This document shows, piece by piece, positions 62,661 to 64,000 of a stretch of DNA of 64,000 nt. Source of the DNA: Siphonodentalium dalli (taxonomy: Eukaryota > Mollusca > Scaphopoda > Gadilida > Siphonodentaliidae); assembly GCA_032622095.1 (NCBI GenBank), contig CP136062.1:150968875-151032874 (forward strand), in the 5' to 3' direction. Position numbers and translations under genes: made by a program. Position 1 is the stretch's first letter, and every line of letters begins with the position of its first letter. The notes below the pieces were generated by a model. The model had not been told where the DNA came from. It searched no databases and saw only the letters and a program-made list of their open reading frames with translations.

Positions 62661-64000
62661 TGGGAGCTATCAAATTTAAAAGATTTTCGATGAAAAACAT
62701 GGCCGCGGGCAGACATCTTGGATTTTACTCTTTGCATCACTAAATCCTTCGGCACACACTACAGCGCATAGCCCTCATTCGATCATCAACAAACTTCATA
62801 TGGATCCTCGGGGTGACCTCTACATGATTACCATTTCAGCTCAACTTTACTTTGTAAAGTTTGAGCTTTTGCCATGGGTTTGTTTCCGTCATGCGTACGT
62901 GACATGTTGATGGAAACGAGTCATTTTGGGGTCATATGGCCAAAACACATCTTGAATTTCAAAATTCAATTCATTAGCGTGTGCTACAGGCTGTACTGAT
63001 TGTCTGATCATCATGAAATTTGTCATGGATGTTAATATTGACATGTAGATGAGAACGAGTCATTTTGGGGTAAAAAAAACATGGCCACAGGCAGCCATCT
63101 TGGAATTTACTCTTTGCATGACTAAATCCTTTGGCATGGGCTACAGGTTGTACCTTTGGTCAGATCATCATGAAATTTGTCATGGATGTTGGCATTGACA
63201 TGTAAATGGGAAACGAGTCATCTTGGGGTCATTCGGCCATAAACTTGGCCACCGGCAGCCATCTTGGATTTCAATCTTTGCATGACTAAATCCTTTGGCA
63301 TGGGCTACAGACCACATCCCTCATCTGATCATCACCAAACTTCATATGGATTGTCGGGGTGACCTCTAGATGGGATCCATTACAGTTTTGGATTTTACTC
63401 TTTGTAAGACTAAATCCTTTGGTACACCCTACAAATGATACCCTACTTGTCCGATCATCACCAAACTTCACATGGATCTCCGGGATGACCACAGGATGGG
63501 AGTAATCTAATTTTTCCGAATTTCGTTAAATAACTTGCCACTGGCAGCCAAATTGGATTTTACTCTTAATTTGCATGACTAAATACTTTAGCACACCCTG
63601 CAGTCCACTTCCGTCATCTGATCATCACCAAACTTCATATTGATCTTGATATTGCCCAACTAGATGGGAGCAATCAAATGTTTTTGAATTTCATTGGAAA
63701 ACATGGCCGCCAGCAGCCATCTTGGATTTTACTTTAGAGATATCTCTTCATGTTGATATCTAGTATTACTTAAACATTTCAACTTTCCGTAAACCTAATT
63801 GCTCCATTGACTGTAACACATTAAATTATCCCCTCACCAATTTGAGCTACAGTGTCATTGACACTTTAAATTCTCGAATTTAGTTTTTAAAAACATGGCC
63901 ACCAGCAGCCATCTTGGATTTCAAATGTTAATCCATCAGCACACCCTGTAGCTCACATATATTGGAGAATTGTTTTGAACTTTGCAGGCTTGTTTAGATG
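62640..64000 (+). repeat. Degenerate tandem repeat of roughly 140-260 bp units, running off the window
   Basis: Recurring words: GGCAGCCATCTTGGATTTTA, CTCTTTGCATGACTAAATCC, TTTGGCATGGGCTACAG, CTGATCATCACCAAACTTCA, TATGGAT and GATGGGAGC. At least six diverged units are visible, with unequal spacing. The array continues past the end of the window. No coding sense was seen. Confidence 0.8.

Overview
The window is eukaryotic nuclear DNA from an animal. It is AT-rich, has long introns and is dense in repeats. The only protein-coding gene I can support is a cytoplasmic dynein 1 light intermediate chain gene (DYNC1LI1/2 family) on the + strand. Its coding part runs from 3653 to 35869 in twelve exons. 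Every intron fits GT...AG, all phases agree, and the joined reading frame is 1461 nt (486 residues plus stop). The repeats suggest a mollusc, most likely a bivalve: pearl-like elements with a core of tandem repeats of about 160 bp, intronic repeats containing runs of CCGT and CTGT, and many hairpin MITEs. The species is not determined.

Layout. 1-3652 is upstream sequence with homopolymer tracts and old repeats. 3653-35869 is the dynein gene. Its introns (0.8 to 5.8 kb) hold nested non-autonomous DNA transposons, minisatellites and bivalve-type tandem repeats. A probable poly(A) signal lies at 36296. From about 36.3 kb to 64 kb I see no convincing gene, only transposon-derived sequence, tandem repeats and unassigned AT-rich DNA.

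The dynein protein has an N-terminal G-domain-like fold: a P-loop at residues 50-57 and a DGD motif at 99-101. It then has a low-complexity C-terminal tail with the adaptor-binding helix 1 (about residues 421-438, with a Phe pair at 428-429) and a helix-2-like segment (about 455-468). The G4 position reads T-Q-S-D (228-231), without the usual lysine, so the domain may be a degenerate GTPase.

The unusual content is the transposon landscape. (1) TTAA-flanked elements with CCCTTT...AAAGGG ends carry an almost perfect 69-bp hairpin module that is shared between several end families. (2) A hAT-like MITE family, with CAAGCCTG ends and 8-bp target duplications, carries a different conserved hairpin. 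(3) There are pearl/Helitron-like elements, a mariner-type palindromic MITE in four sizes, PIF/Harbinger-like elements flanked by TAA, and a 3.5-kb hAT-like element with a perfect 8-bp duplication. Many are inserted into one another, so relative ages can be read directly. No transposase gene is visible. All family names other than dynein rest on termini and target duplications read by eye, not on database matches.
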